Source of the DNA: M3007 sp043764095
Lineage (GTDB): Bacteria > Bacteroidota > Bacteroidia > Chitinophagales > Saprospiraceae
Reading direction: 5' to 3'
NCBI GenBank assembly: GCA_043764095.1
Contig: JAYUKX010000056.1
Location: 1-64,000, forward strand
Length of the DNA: 64,000 nucleotides
The stretch's first letter is position 1, and every line of letters begins with the position of its first letter. The notes under the pieces were generated by a model that saw only the letters and a program-made list of their open reading frames with translations, was not told the DNA's origin and did not search any database. Below are positions 17,597 to 26,822 of the stretch, piece by piece. A program made the translations under genes and the position numbers.

Positions 17597-18292
17597 TTGC
17601 ACTATACCACTAAAATAGAGAACGGCTTTGCTTATTTGGACGAAGAAGAAAGCCGACATATTACCACCGTTTTAAGGCGAAAAACAGGTGATACATTGGT
17701 TTTGACCGATGGCAAGGGCTTGATCCTTCAAACAGAAATAGCAGAAATAGCCAAACGGTTTATGGTGGCGCGGGTGATCTCCGAACAACGAATGCCGCCT
17801 GCTACTGCTCGCCTACACCTTGCCGTTGCACCCACCAAAAACATCGACCGATTTGAATGGTTTTTGGAAAAAGCCGTAGAAATCGGGGTGGATACCGTAA
17901 CGCCTCTATTGTGCAGGCATAGCGAACGCACGGTTGTCCGACAAGATCGACTGGAAAAAGTAGTCGTATCGGCCATGAAACAATGCTTGAGTGCTTATTT
18001 GCCTACCGTACACGTATTAACACCCTTTAAAAAAGTGGTGGAAAACATGAACGAAGCGCAACGATTTATCGGTTGGTGTCCGAGTGATATGGAAATACCA
18101 CATTTGAAAAATCTTTTAAATCCGGGGCAAGATACGATTATTTTTATTGGTCCGGAAGGAGATTTTTCACCTGAAGAAATTGCTTTGGCGCAACAACACC
18201 AATGTTTGCCCATTTCCTTGGGTACATCGCGGTTACGCACCGAAACTGCCGGCGTTTTTGCCAGTGCAGTATTTAATTTGGCGCAGGTATAA
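17597..18292 (+). CDS. rsmE: 16S rRNA (uracil-1498-N3)-methyltransferase RsmE
   Basis: A 231-residue SPOUT-class methyltransferase that modifies U1498 of 16S rRNA. Family marks are FAYLDEEESRHITTVLRRKT at the start, ATARLHLAVAPTKNIDRFEW, the knot segments IIFIGPEGDFSPEEI and SLGTSRLRTETA at the C-terminus. The start codon appears to be TTG at 17597, since no ATG or GTG in frame lies upstream before the family-conserved region. A TACTTTTG promoter-like element lies at 17569-17576. Confidence 0.92.
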   Translation: MHYTTKIENGFAYLDEEESRHITTVLRRKTGDTLVLTDGKGLILQTEIAEIAKRFMVARVISEQRMPPATARLHLAVAPTKNIDRFEWFLEKAVEIGVDTVTPLLCRHSERTVVRQDRLEKVVVSAMKQCLSAYLPTVHVLTPFKKVVENMNEAQRFIGWCPSDMEIPHLKNLLNPGQDTIIFIGPEGDFSPEEIALAQQHQCLPISLGTSRLRTETAGVFASAVFNLAQV

Positions 18293-18350
18293 AAACAACC
18301 ACGAAGTGGTTCAACGTAAATAGCCCTGAATTAAATTCGGGGAAGTGGTA

Positions 18351-19259
18351 TCAACGCCATAACGCAATACCATCAGCAGTATTCATAGCAATTCCGCCCA
18401 TAAAAAGCCGTTTAATAGCGGAATTGTTAAATTTTGAGGGCAAAATCCAAGTTTTTTCCGTGGCTACAAAATCAAGGTTAACTTGGTGCAAAAGCCCACT
18501 TTTACCAATCCACCGCAAATTATTACCTTCCAAATGCACAGGAACGGCCAAATCTGAGGAAGTAATTTGCTTTTGGAACTGCCCAAAAACATCAAATACC
18601 ATACAGCCTTTTGTGGTATCGGTAGCAATTATCCTGCTTCCATCGTCCACAATATGATGGATACTCAGCCGATTATCCATCAAAAGACTCAGGTTTTGGC
18701 TCTCCACCAGTTGCTCCCCTTGTGGGTTTATTTTGCGCAATTTAAAAGCCACTTCGTCGTAGATCCACAGGTTGCCATCCGAAGCTGGTGCTACGGTGCG
18801 TACCTCTGGGAAGCCCCATTGAATCAGGTTGAGTTCGCCACCCAATTGGGTCAAACTCCGATCCAAAAACACCACCGTTCGGAAATCTGCGTACCATACC
18901 AGTATTTTGAGGGCATTGGCGGCATTAATAGAACTGGCCGCGCCGAGTTGGTTCTGACTGAATTGCGAGCGTTTTTTGCCCGTTGCATCGTATTTCTCAA
19001 TCGTATTTTTTTCGGTTAAAACATACAAATTGCCCACTGCGTCCAACGAAAAGTCCAAAAGATTTGGTACCTTTACCGTCAATTGCAAGGAAAGGACTAC
19101 GCTATCGGTGGGTGTTTGCCCCATAATCGTAGTTCCACCGCTACCCAATAGCCCAATGGCACACATCGCCACAATGACCGCTCGCTGCCAACTAAAGCCG
19201 TGCCATCGTGACGGTGTGTGCCATTGGTTGTATGTTATTTGGTGTAATTTATGCATCAT
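18351..19259 (-). CDS. Probable secreted beta-propeller-like protein of unknown function
   Basis: A 302-residue product. A basic N-terminus is followed by a hydrophobic helix at about 28-46 (VIVAMCAIGLLG), probably a signal peptide or anchor. The rest shows repeated short beta-strand units typical of propeller folds: DFSLDAVGNLYVLTEKNTIE, APASDGNLWIYDEVAFKLRK, and IATDTTKGCMVFDVFGQFQ. No catalytic residues are recognised. It resembles NHL/six-bladed propeller proteins common in Bacteroidota, but the family is not certain. It converges on rsmE and diverges from the NUDIX gene. Confidence 0.65.
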   Translation of the reverse strand: MMHKLHQITYNQWHTPSRWHGFSWQRAVIVAMCAIGLLGSGGTTIMGQTPTDSVVLSLQLTVKVPNLLDFSLDAVGNLYVLTEKNTIEKYDATGKKRSQFSQNQLGAASSINAANALKILVWYADFRTVVFLDRSLTQLGGELNLIQWGFPEVRTVAPASDGNLWIYDEVAFKLRKINPQGEQLVESQNLSLLMDNRLSIHHIVDDGSRIIATDTTKGCMVFDVFGQFQKQITSSDLAVPVHLEGNNLRWIGKSGLLHQVNLDFVATEKTWILPSKFNNSAIKRLFMGGIAMNTADGIALWR

Positions 19260-19309
19260 TTTTTATTGTTTTACGAGATTATCTCGCCTGTTTCACTGCT
19301 CCTCAACGT

Positions 19310-19894
19310 ATGTTAGACCATTCTAAGCCCATCGACTACTCCATTAACCCTTGGAAAACCCATTCCATCGAGGAGCGTTACGATAACCCTTGGATCACCA
19401 TTACCCACCGCGAAGTGACCAATCCCAATGGCGGAGCGGGTATTTACGGGGTGGTGCATTTCAAAAATATTGCGGTAGGCGTAGTGCCCATCGACGAGGA
19501 AGGTTATACCTGGCTCGTGGGGCAATACCGCTATACTTTGGAGCAATACCATTGGGAAATTCCTGAAGGCGGCTGTCCTAAAAACGAATCTCCATTGGAC
19601 GCAGGCAAACGCGAATTGCTGGAAGAAACTGGCATGACGGCCCGCCAATGGGATTTGCTCCTCGAATCGCACCTCTCCAATTCTGTTACTGATGAATATT
19701 GTGTGTGTTACGTTGCCCGAGGCCTAGAATTTGGTACGGCAGCACCAGAAGAAACGGAGCAATTGGAACTGCGCCGAGTGCCACTCAAGGAGGCCGTCGG
19801 GATGGTAATGGAAGGGACGATCACGGATTCAATGTCGGTGATGGCGTTGTTAAAAGTGGCGTTGTTGTATCCTGATTTTATGGTTTTGGCGTAG
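19310..19894 (+). CDS. NUDIX hydrolase, ADP-ribose pyrophosphatase type
   Basis: A 194-residue enzyme with a complete Nudix box: Gly and Glu around GGCPKNE, then RELLEETGM. It probably splits ADP-ribose or a related nucleoside diphosphate derivative. I start at the ATG at 19310 (MLDHSKPIDYSINPWKTHSI). The frame is open to 19208, but that stretch is a shadow of the divergent gene's signal region. The stop codon TAG is itself part of the palindrome that begins the repeat array downstream. Confidence 0.88.
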   Translation: MLDHSKPIDYSINPWKTHSIEERYDNPWITITHREVTNPNGGAGIYGVVHFKNIAVGVVPIDEEGYTWLVGQYRYTLEQYHWEIPEGGCPKNESPLDAGKRELLEETGMTARQWDLLLESHLSNSVTDEYCVCYVARGLEFGTAAPEETEQLELRRVPLKEAVGMVMEGTITDSMSVMALLKVALLYPDFMVLA

Positions 19895-20173
19895 AGACGC
19901 ACGGCCGTGCGTCTTTTTTTTTCAAGCCGTGCGTTTTTTTCAACCGTGCGTTTTTTCAGGTCGTGCGTTTTTTTAATCATTCGTTTTTTTAAACAATTCG
20001 TTTTTTAAACAATTCGTTTTTTTAAATCATTCGTTTTTTTTAAATTATTCGTTTTTTAAACCGTGCGTTTTTTTAAACCATTCGTTTTTTTAAACCGTGC
20101 GTTTTTTTTCCATTATTAAACGCACGGCCGCGCGTTTTTTTTCCATTATTAAACGCACGGCCGTGCGTTTCTA
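19891..20173. repeat. Array of REP-like palindromes and degenerate 16-18-nt repeats
   Basis: The block opens with GTAGAGACGCACGGCCGTGC and closes with its inverse ending in GTTTCTAC. Between them lie about a dozen units of the type CCGTGCGTTTTTTTAAA or CATTCGTTTTTTTAAA, and a roughly 45-nt segment containing CCATTATTAAACGCACGG is present twice. The T-runs all point the same way. The outer ends supply the TAG stop codons of both flanking convergent genes. The same palindrome occurs beside the transposase gene near 63.5 kb. Confidence 0.85.
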
Positions 20174-22165
20174 CTGCGCCATCATTTTCTGATCAATCTG
20201 CGGCCCCAATTTAGGATCCAACTGCCGAGCCTTATCAAACCAAGGCTGCGCTCCTGCTTTATCGCCCATATCGCAATGCGCCGAGCCGATATAAAAATTA
20301 AGTGTTGGGTTATTTGGTTCGTATTTGAGACCTTCTTTCCATTGCTCAATGGCGGGTGGAAACTTCCGTTTCATGGCCAATACTGCGCCTAAATTGCGGC
20401 GGGCATCCACAAAACGAGGATCGTATTGAATAGAACGGCGATATACGTTCTCCGCAGAATCCAATTCCGAAGTGGCCAATTGATTCCCCGGGCGTTGTGC
20501 GCGCAAGAAATAAATAAAGCCCATATTGGACAATACCTTAGCATCGTTGGGGCGGTGCTTCAGGGCATATTGGTAATCATTGAATGCCTTATCGTATTGT
20601 TGGAGACGGAAATACGCCAAACCACGGCTACCATACGCATCGTGGTACTCTGGATACAATTCGATGGTGCGCGTATAGGCTTTTATCGCATCTTCGATCA
20701 TGGCGGGGTTATTCACCGTCTCTTTTTCTTTGTCCAAACCATTATTATTGATCTCCAGCGAGCGGTGGTAATTCAGTTTCGCACAATTGGGCGATGTGGG
20801 GTAATCGGCTTCATACAACGTGTAAGAATTATTCCAGGCTTGGTTGCGCGTCATTGTTTTGAATGCAAATGCCGCCAAAATGATACCCGCTACTGTCCAC
20901 AACGTCGTGTTGTTGAAGGTCGTCTCTTGTGTTTTGTCCAAATTCCCCCAAAACCGATGCAATACCCACGCCAATGCCAAAGCAAAACCCAATGACGGCG
21001 CATACAACAAACGCTCGCCATAAGAAGTACCAATGAGTATAATGACATTGCTAAACAACGAAAACGTAACCAAATAAATCAAAATAGCATACGATAAAAT
21101 ATGCTTTTTGCCGATATTCATCAACGCCCAAATACCCATACCAAAATAGGTCAAAGCCCCTGCTATCGCACGCCAATCGGAAAAAGTAACCGCCGACATC
21201 TGTGGGTAACCGCGATCACTTACCAATGGATGTGGCAAAATAAGCACGCGCAAATACTCCCAACACATCATCATTGCCGATGCAAAACGCGACGCGGTGG
21301 TTTTAGCACCTACAATAAAATTATCTAAAATAGAATAGGTTTCTGTGTAGTTCTGTGCGCTCAGCACTTTGTAGCGAATCCCTAAAAATACCAACGCTGG
21401 AATAAGAAAAAGGGCAGCAATCTTTACGATCTCACCTAAAGGACGCTTCGAGAAAAACCACATGGTAAGCGGGAATACCGCCAAAAACGTGATGCCACTT
21501 TCTTTGGCAAACATCCCAAGTCCATAGATTCCCAAGGCGGCATACAACCACTTTTTGTCATCGTTTTCAAAATAACGCCACAAAAAATTGATCGCGCTAA
21601 TACCGCACAACAAAGAAATAATTTCATCGCGGCTTTTGATATTGGCCACCACCTCTGTGTGTACAGGGTGCATCATAAACAGTAGCGTAGTCAATGCTGC
21701 AAGCGTCCAGGAATAATCCGATAGTACTCGGCGCAAAGTATTCCAAAGCACATAACCCGTAAGGCCATAATACAAAATATTGAACAAATGCCCCACCATC
21801 GGGCCATTTTTGATTTGCCATTCAATAGAGAACATGGCGAGGGTAAGCGGGCGGTACAACGAACCCGGACTTGCCCATGAACCAAAGCGGTATTCGGTAC
21901 TCCAAAGTAGTCCCCAGTTTTTGAAACCACTTTTAACGATCCAATTCTCTTTGATCGCTCCAAAATCATCTAAAGTAAAATCGTGAAAAAGGGTATTTGC
22001 GTACAATAGACAACCCACCAAAACCACAGCCAATGCAAACCATTTGGGTGCATTGGAGGATAAACTTGAACTGGTTGTATGCTGAATCGGCTCTTTATCT
22101 TGATTTTTATTGTAAGAGCCAGCAATTTTTTTATTCCCTTTATTATTTTGTTGATATTTCGCCAT
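20171..22165 (-). CDS. GT-C type membrane glycosyltransferase-like protein with C-terminal TPRs (TMTC-like)
   Basis: A 664-residue protein with a hydrophilic N-terminus, about ten transmembrane helices (residues 42-435) and four or five TPRs in the last 200 residues. The first outer loop has FHDFTLDDF, whose acidic pair is typical of GT-C transferases. HPVHTEVVANIKSRDE and FAKESGITFLAVFPL are the segments shared with TMTC-type proteins. The TPR part includes YPEYHDAYGSRGLAYFRLQQ. A dolichol- or polyprenyl-sugar donor role is inferred from the fold; the acceptor is unknown. Its stop codon lies inside the repeat array. Confidence 0.78.
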   Translation of the reverse strand: MAKYQQNNKGNKKIAGSYNKNQDKEPIQHTTSSSLSSNAPKWFALAVVLVGCLLYANTLFHDFTLDDFGAIKENWIVKSGFKNWGLLWSTEYRFGSWASPGSLYRPLTLAMFSIEWQIKNGPMVGHLFNILYYGLTGYVLWNTLRRVLSDYSWTLAALTTLLFMMHPVHTEVVANIKSRDEIISLLCGISAINFLWRYFENDDKKWLYAALGIYGLGMFAKESGITFLAVFPLTMWFFSKRPLGEIVKIAALFLIPALVFLGIRYKVLSAQNYTETYSILDNFIVGAKTTASRFASAMMMCWEYLRVLILPHPLVSDRGYPQMSAVTFSDWRAIAGALTYFGMGIWALMNIGKKHILSYAILIYLVTFSLFSNVIILIGTSYGERLLYAPSLGFALALAWVLHRFWGNLDKTQETTFNNTTLWTVAGIILAAFAFKTMTRNQAWNNSYTLYEADYPTSPNCAKLNYHRSLEINNNGLDKEKETVNNPAMIEDAIKAYTRTIELYPEYHDAYGSRGLAYFRLQQYDKAFNDYQYALKHRPNDAKVLSNMGFIYFLRAQRPGNQLATSELDSAENVYRRSIQYDPRFVDARRNLGAVLAMKRKFPPAIEQWKEGLKYEPNNPTLNFYIGSAHCDMGDKAGAQPWFDKARQLDPKLGPQIDQKMMAQ

Positions 22166-22255
22166 GAAAATATGGATTTTTAACTTCGTGGAGCAAATTT
22201 ACGTGTATTTTGGATATGCAACTTTATTTTTGATGCCAGCCTTGATCTAAACCTG

Positions 22256-22924
22256 CTATGCGCCTCGTTCCCGCGCATACTTCAAAGCCAGTTCAAACTG
22301 TTCCTCTTCCGACAAAAAGGTATTATCAATCACCACCGCATCGGGTGCTTGCCGCAACGGACTATCAAAGCGCGTGGAATCAATACGGTCGCGCTCCAGT
22401 AAATTATGTTTTATTTCTGCCCAATCTGCATCAATACCCTTTGAAGCCAGTTCCAAATGCCTTCTACTAGTCCGCACATCAGCCTCGGCAGTGAGGTATA
22501 TTTTTAGTTCAGCATCGGGAAAAACCACCGTACTTATATCGCGGCCATCCATTACGATCCCACGTTTTTTGCCCATGTGCTGTTGTTGTTCCACCATAGC
22601 ACGCCGTACAACTGGAATCGTAGAAACAGGACTTACATGCTCACTGATCCGCATGGTGCGTATTTCGCGTTCTACATTTTCGTCGTTTAGAAAAGTAGTG
22701 TTTTGGCCTTCAACGCGTTTGAAGCGGATTTTAATATTGCCCAAAGCCGCCGTTACGGCCTGCACATCGTGATAATTCACCAAATTATTCAGAAAATAGA
22801 GGGTAACAGCCCTATACATGGCACCAGAGTCGCCATATACATAGTGTAAGTTTTTGGCCAATGCTTTAGCCAAAGTACTTTTGCCACACGAGGAGTGTCC
22901 GTCAACTGCGATAATGATGCTCAT
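22256..22924 (-). CDS. cmk: Cytidylate kinase
   Basis: A 222-residue nucleoside monophosphate kinase that converts CMP and dCMP to the diphosphates. The P-loop is GHSSCGKST (residues 9-17). Further family marks are YGDSGAMYRAVTLYFLNN, GIVMDGRDISTVVFPDAELK and LTAEADVRTSRRHLE. The length matches bacterial Cmk. A TACTTTTG element on the minus strand (22973-22980) lies about 50 nt upstream and is a likely promoter. Confidence 0.94.
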   Translation of the reverse strand: MSIIIAVDGHSSCGKSTLAKALAKNLHYVYGDSGAMYRAVTLYFLNNLVNYHDVQAVTAALGNIKIRFKRVEGQNTTFLNDENVEREIRTMRISEHVSPVSTIPVVRRAMVEQQQHMGKKRGIVMDGRDISTVVFPDAELKIYLTAEADVRTSRRHLELASKGIDADWAEIKHNLLERDRIDSTRFDSPLRQAPDAVVIDNTFLSEEEQFELALKYARERGA

Positions 22925-22972
22925 TTAATATTGAAGTACTTAAATTTATCGTTACAAAGGAGAATAACGCCG

Positions 22973-22980
22973 CAAAAGTA
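22973..22980 (-). promoter_or_regulatory. Candidate -7 promoter element for cmk
   Basis: The minus strand reads TACTTTTG, matching TAnnTTTG, about 50 nt before the cmk start. Confidence 0.4.
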
Positions 22981-23081
22981 CACGCATTGAGGTATTAATT
23001 AGCACACCTTTTTTAACATTATCCTTACAGTATCTTATTATTCCGCATTTCTTGCCCTACCTTTACCAAAATTTTCAAAAA

Positions 23082-23486
23082 ATGACATCGACAGTTACTT
23101 ATCTCGGAGATTTACGAACAGAGGCTGTACACCTCCAATCGGGTACTACTATTATTACCGACGCACCTACCGACAACCAAGGGCGCGGGGAGGCCTTTTC
23201 GCCTACCGATCTTTGTGCTACGTCTTTGGCATCTTGTATGATCACTATTATGGGGATCAGCGCGCGCAACCACGGCGTTAGTATAGATGGCACAAAAGCC
23301 GAAATCACTAAAATTATGTCGGCAAATCCAAGGCGTATCGGAGCGGTGGAAATCAAACTCCTTATGCCTCCACACGAATACGACGAGCGTACCCAAAAAT
23401 TATTGGAAACCGCCGGACGTTCTTGCCCCGTTGCACTTAGCCTTGGAGAAGGCGTTGAGCAACGCATCGAATTTGTTTGGCAATAA
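23082..23486 (+). CDS. OsmC-family peroxide-stress protein
   Basis: A 134-residue OsmC/Ohr-fold protein. The core DAPTDNQGRGEAFSPTDLCA followed by TSLASCMITIMGISAR carries the first redox cysteine. The second is in ETAGRSCPVALSLGEGVEQ. Such proteins reduce organic hydroperoxides, with thiols as donors. I start at ATG 23082 (MTSTVTYLGDLRTEAVHLQ), because the longer frame from 23052 adds residues outside the fold. fabH follows on the same strand after 66 nt. Confidence 0.88.
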   Translation: MTSTVTYLGDLRTEAVHLQSGTTIITDAPTDNQGRGEAFSPTDLCATSLASCMITIMGISARNHGVSIDGTKAEITKIMSANPRRIGAVEIKLLMPPHEYDERTQKLLETAGRSCPVALSLGEGVEQRIEFVWQ

Positions 23487-23552
23487 AGTTACTGATTTGG
23501 TTACTGAGTTGGTCGAAGTATCAAAGTATCGAAAAAGCGAATAATTTAATAT

Positions 23553-24524
23553 ATGTTGCACGCAAAAATTACCGGCATTGGCACGTTTGTCCCAGAAAAA
23601 ATAATTGATAATCATTATTTTGAATCCATTATTGAAACCAATGATGAATGGATTCAAAGCCGTACGGGTATCAAAACCAGGCATTTTGCGGCAGAAAACG
23701 AATACACGTCACACCTTTGCCTTGGTGCTGCCAAAAACTTACAAGAAGAGACGGGTTGCTCTTTTCAGGATGTTGACTTTATTATTGTTGCCACAGTAAC
23801 ACCCGATCAGGTGATGCCAAGTATCGCTTCACAAATCCAAAATAAACTCAATATTCCCTCCGCAGGGGCTATTGATATTTCTGCGGCTTGTGCTGGCTTT
23901 GCTTATGCAATTATCCTTGCAAAAGGGCTAATTGCAGCAGGAACACACCGTAAAATATTGGTTTTTGGCGGCGAAACACTCACCAAAGTCACCAATTATG
24001 AAGACCGCACCTCTTGTATCCTCTTTGGCGATGGAGCAGGTGCAGTATTGGTGGAAGCCGCCGAAAAAACCAATATCCTTGCCGCTGTAACAGGCAGCCA
24101 AGGCGATGGAGGAAAAGACCTGTACCTGTCCACACGCCGTAACCGTGTCAATGGCCAAGATATTGTCACGGATGGATTTATCCACCAAAATGGACGCGCT
24201 GTGTTCAAATGGGCCGTAAATACCATCAGTCAACACATGGCAACACTTCCCGCCACTTTGGGCTGGACAATGGATGATATAGACTGGTTTGTGCCACACA
24301 GTGCTAACCTGCGTATTATTGATGCGTTGTGCAATAATTCAGGTTTCCCGATGGAGAAAACACTCGAAAGTATTACTATTTACGGCAATACTTCATCGGC
24401 CTCTATTCCACTGGCATTACACAGGGGTATTCGCGAAGGAAAAGTAAAATCCCGGGATAAAATTATGATGTTTGGCTTTGGTGGTGGATTAGTCTATGCT
24501 GGGCTTATTATAGAGTGGCCCTAG
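23553..24524 (+). CDS. fabH: 3-oxoacyl-ACP synthase III (FabH)
   Basis: A 323-residue thiolase-fold enzyme that condenses acetyl- or branched acyl-CoA with malonyl-ACP to start fatty acid synthesis. The catalytic triad is visible: Cys113 in DISAACAGFAY, His in WFVPHSANLRIID and Asn in IYGNTSSASIPLAL. The end FGFGGGLVYAGLI is typical. It converges on pcm with 6 nt between stop codons. Bacteroidota often carry several FabH paralogues, so whether this is the housekeeping copy cannot be said. Confidence 0.92.
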   Translation: MLHAKITGIGTFVPEKIIDNHYFESIIETNDEWIQSRTGIKTRHFAAENEYTSHLCLGAAKNLQEETGCSFQDVDFIIVATVTPDQVMPSIASQIQNKLNIPSAGAIDISAACAGFAYAIILAKGLIAAGTHRKILVFGGETLTKVTNYEDRTSCILFGDGAGAVLVEAAEKTNILAAVTGSQGDGGKDLYLSTRRNRVNGQDIVTDGFIHQNGRAVFKWAVNTISQHMATLPATLGWTMDDIDWFVPHSANLRIIDALCNNSGFPMEKTLESITIYGNTSSASIPLALHRGIREGKVKSRDKIMMFGFGGGLVYAGLIIEWP

Positions 24525-24530
24525 TTTTTA

Positions 24531-25178
24531 CTATTTCCGCTCGACACCTCCCAAAAACGGGACAAACCGAAAAATATCCAAACTTTCCGTTTTGAAGGTA
24601 TTGCGCTCCGTGCGCCATATTCGCATCATTTGCTGTTCTTCTTTGCCCACAGGAATCACGAGTATGCCCATCGGAGCGAGTTGTTCTAACAGCGATTCAG
24701 GCACATCAATAGCCCCAGCTGTAACCACAATTTTGTTAAATGGTGCATGCTCTGGCAGCCCCAACATTCCATCGCGAAAAAAGCAGCGGATCGTTTTAAA
24801 TTTAAGCCGCGCTAATAAATCTTGTGTTTTATGGAAGAGCATTTCTTGTCGCTCAACAGTAAACACTTGAGCACCTAAAGCGGCCAAAATAGCCGCCTGA
24901 TAACCCGACCCCGTTCCAATTTCGAGTACCCGATCACCGGGTCTTATTTCCAACAACGCCGTTTGGTAAGCCACGGTAAATGGCTGTGAAATGGTCTGTT
25001 TGTTGCCAATAGGGAACGGTTTGTCCTCATAAGCATGCTCTTCAAAGGCTTTATCCAAAAAGAAATGGCGCGGCACGGCACCAATGGCAGCCAATACAGC
25101 ATCGTCAGAAATACCCCTTTGTCGGAGGGCTTCTACGAGCTGTTTACGCATCCCTTTATGTCTGTAAGTATCTGTCAC
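24531..25178 (-). CDS. pcm: Protein-L-isoaspartate O-methyltransferase
   Basis: A 215-residue SAM-dependent methyltransferase that starts repair of isoaspartyl residues in aged proteins. The substrate-side motif FPIGNKQTISQPFTVAYQTA and the SAM motif VLEIGTGSGYQAAILAALGA are intact, and FNKIVVTAGAIDVPESLLEQ is family-typical. The start is a GTG at 25176-25178; an in-frame ATG 9 codons later would remove residues conserved in relatives. A TTCCTTTG element ends just 4 nt before the GTG. Confidence 0.92.
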   Translation of the reverse strand: MTDTYRHKGMRKQLVEALRQRGISDDAVLAAIGAVPRHFFLDKAFEEHAYEDKPFPIGNKQTISQPFTVAYQTALLEIRPGDRVLEIGTGSGYQAAILAALGAQVFTVERQEMLFHKTQDLLARLKFKTIRCFFRDGMLGLPEHAPFNKIVVTAGAIDVPESLLEQLAPMGILVIPVGKEEQQMMRIWRTERNTFKTESLDIFRFVPFLGGVERK

Positions 25179-25316
25179 GGTGCAAAGGAAATTTCTTTTT
25201 TTGAAAAAGTGCTATAATTCTACCTATGTTTAAAATACATTTGCGCATCGCAAACAAAACAGAGGGCCTTGGGACATCCCTAAGTACCTCATTAAACAAC
25301 AATACAATCTAAAAAA

Positions 25317-26720
25317 ATGGCAGTTCCCATCAAATTTGGTACAGACGGCTGGCGAGCCATTATCGCCGACGAATATACCGTTGACAACGTAATGCGCGTG
25401 GCCGAGGGCACCGCGTTATTTATGAAAAAGAACAAGATGAAAAGCGCCGTGATCGGTTATGATTGCCGCTTTGGAGGCTTGTTGTTCACCCAGGTTACAG
25501 CGCGTGTTTTGGGCGCATATGGCATCAAATGCCACGTTTCCACGAGTTTTGTCTCTACTCCAATGGTCTCTTTGGGTGTCGTGAAAACCAAAAGTGGATT
25601 GGGTATTGTGATTACCGCAAGCCATAACCCGCCCTCGTACAATGGCTACAAACTCAAAGCATCTTATGGTGGCCCGATGATCCCATCAGATGTGGCACAA
25701 GTAGAGGCTTTGATCCCCGAAGTATGCTCCCTCCAATCGCTCCCAACGATAGGCGAATTGGTCAAGAAAAAACTCCTCGTGGATGCTGACCTCGAAACGA
25801 TGTACCTCCGTCATGCAAGAAAAGCATTCGATCTGGTGGCTATTAAAAAAAGTGCTGGCAAAATTGCTTACGACGCGATGTATGGCTCCGGCCAAAACGC
25901 CGTACGAAAACTGTTGCCTAAATGTGTATTCTTGCACTGCGACTGGAATCCAGGTATGCACGGACAAGCACCCGAGCCAATCGACCGCAATTTGAGACTT
26001 TTGAGCGAGACGGTACGCAAAAATCCAAAAATCACGGCAGGTCTAGCCAATGATGGCGATGCAGATCGTATTGGTATGTACGACGAAGATGGTGTGTTTG
26101 TGGACAGCCATCACCTGTTGCTCATATTATTGTTGTACCTCCACAAGTACAAAAAAATGGACGGCAAAGTGGTATTCACCTTCTCTGTAACGGATAAGAT
26201 GAAAAAAATGGCCGATATATTTGGTTTGCCCGTAGAAATGACCAAAATCGGCTTTAAGTATATCGCCGAAATTATGGTCAACGAAGATGTACTTGTTGGT
26301 GGTGAAGAATCTGGCGGTTTGGCGGTAAAAGGCCATATTCCCGAACGCGATGGTGTTTGGATGGGGCTGCTGATCTTTGAATTTATGGCCAAAACAGGTA
26401 AAACTATCAAAGGACTTGTACAAGAAGTCTATGATATTGTAGGTACATTCGCTTTTGAACGCGACGATCTACACATCACCGACGCGCAAAAACAAGCCAT
26501 TGTAGCCGCTTGTAAATCAGGTGGATACAAGGCATTTGGTAAATACAAAGTGGAATCTATGGAAGATTTCGACGGCTGGAAATTCCGCCTCGGTGGTGAT
26601 AAATGGATTATGATGCGTGCTTCGGGTACCGAACCGGTGTTGCGCGTGTATGCGCAAGCCGACTCGCTCGCACAAGCGCGTGAAATGCTCGATGCTACTA
26701 AGGCGACTATTTTGGTGTAA
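25317..26720 (+). CDS. Phosphoglucomutase/phosphomannomutase family protein
   Basis: A 467-residue alpha-D-phosphohexomutase. The active-site serine is Ser102 in IVITASHNPPSYNG. The metal loop is NDGDADRIGMYDE near residue 246, the sugar-binding loop is VGGEESGGLAVKGHIPERDG and the phosphate-binding loop is MRASGTEPVLRVYAQA. These four motifs define the superfamily. Whether it prefers glucose, mannose or glucosamine phosphate cannot be fixed; the GEESGG loop fits glucose or mannose. A strong hairpin follows. Confidence 0.92.
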   Translation: MAVPIKFGTDGWRAIIADEYTVDNVMRVAEGTALFMKKNKMKSAVIGYDCRFGGLLFTQVTARVLGAYGIKCHVSTSFVSTPMVSLGVVKTKSGLGIVITASHNPPSYNGYKLKASYGGPMIPSDVAQVEALIPEVCSLQSLPTIGELVKKKLLVDADLETMYLRHARKAFDLVAIKKSAGKIAYDAMYGSGQNAVRKLLPKCVFLHCDWNPGMHGQAPEPIDRNLRLLSETVRKNPKITAGLANDGDADRIGMYDEDGVFVDSHHLLLILLLYLHKYKKMDGKVVFTFSVTDKMKKMADIFGLPVEMTKIGFKYIAEIMVNEDVLVGGEESGGLAVKGHIPERDGVWMGLLIFEFMAKTGKTIKGLVQEVYDIVGTFAFERDDLHITDAQKQAIVAACKSGGYKAFGKYKVESMEDFDGWKFRLGGDKWIMMRASGTEPVLRVYAQADSLAQAREMLDATKATILV

Positions 26721-26751
26721 ATTACTACGCTGTGCGTTGATGTATAAGATG

Positions 26752-26795
26752 AACAATGGCCATCTCGGGTTTTCGAGGTGGCCATTGTTGTTTGT
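26752..26795 (+). terminator. Hairpin terminator after the phosphohexomutase gene
   Basis: AACAATGGCCATCTCG pairs with CGAGGTGGCCATTGTT (15 of 16), followed by GTTTGTATAATTT. It separates this gene from the convergent lpxA. Confidence 0.75.
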
Positions 26796-26822
26796 ATAAT
26801 AATTTAATATTTTGTAGTGTAC

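Noticed and set aside
20171..22165. PglB/STT3-type oligosaccharyltransferase
   Set aside because: No WWDxG motif is present; TMTC-like segments and C-terminal TPRs fit better.
23490..23540. Short repeat-like DNA containing TGAGTTGGTCGAAGTATC before fabH
   Set aside because: It resembles a dispersed intergenic sequence, but only one copy lies in this window, so nothing can be shown.
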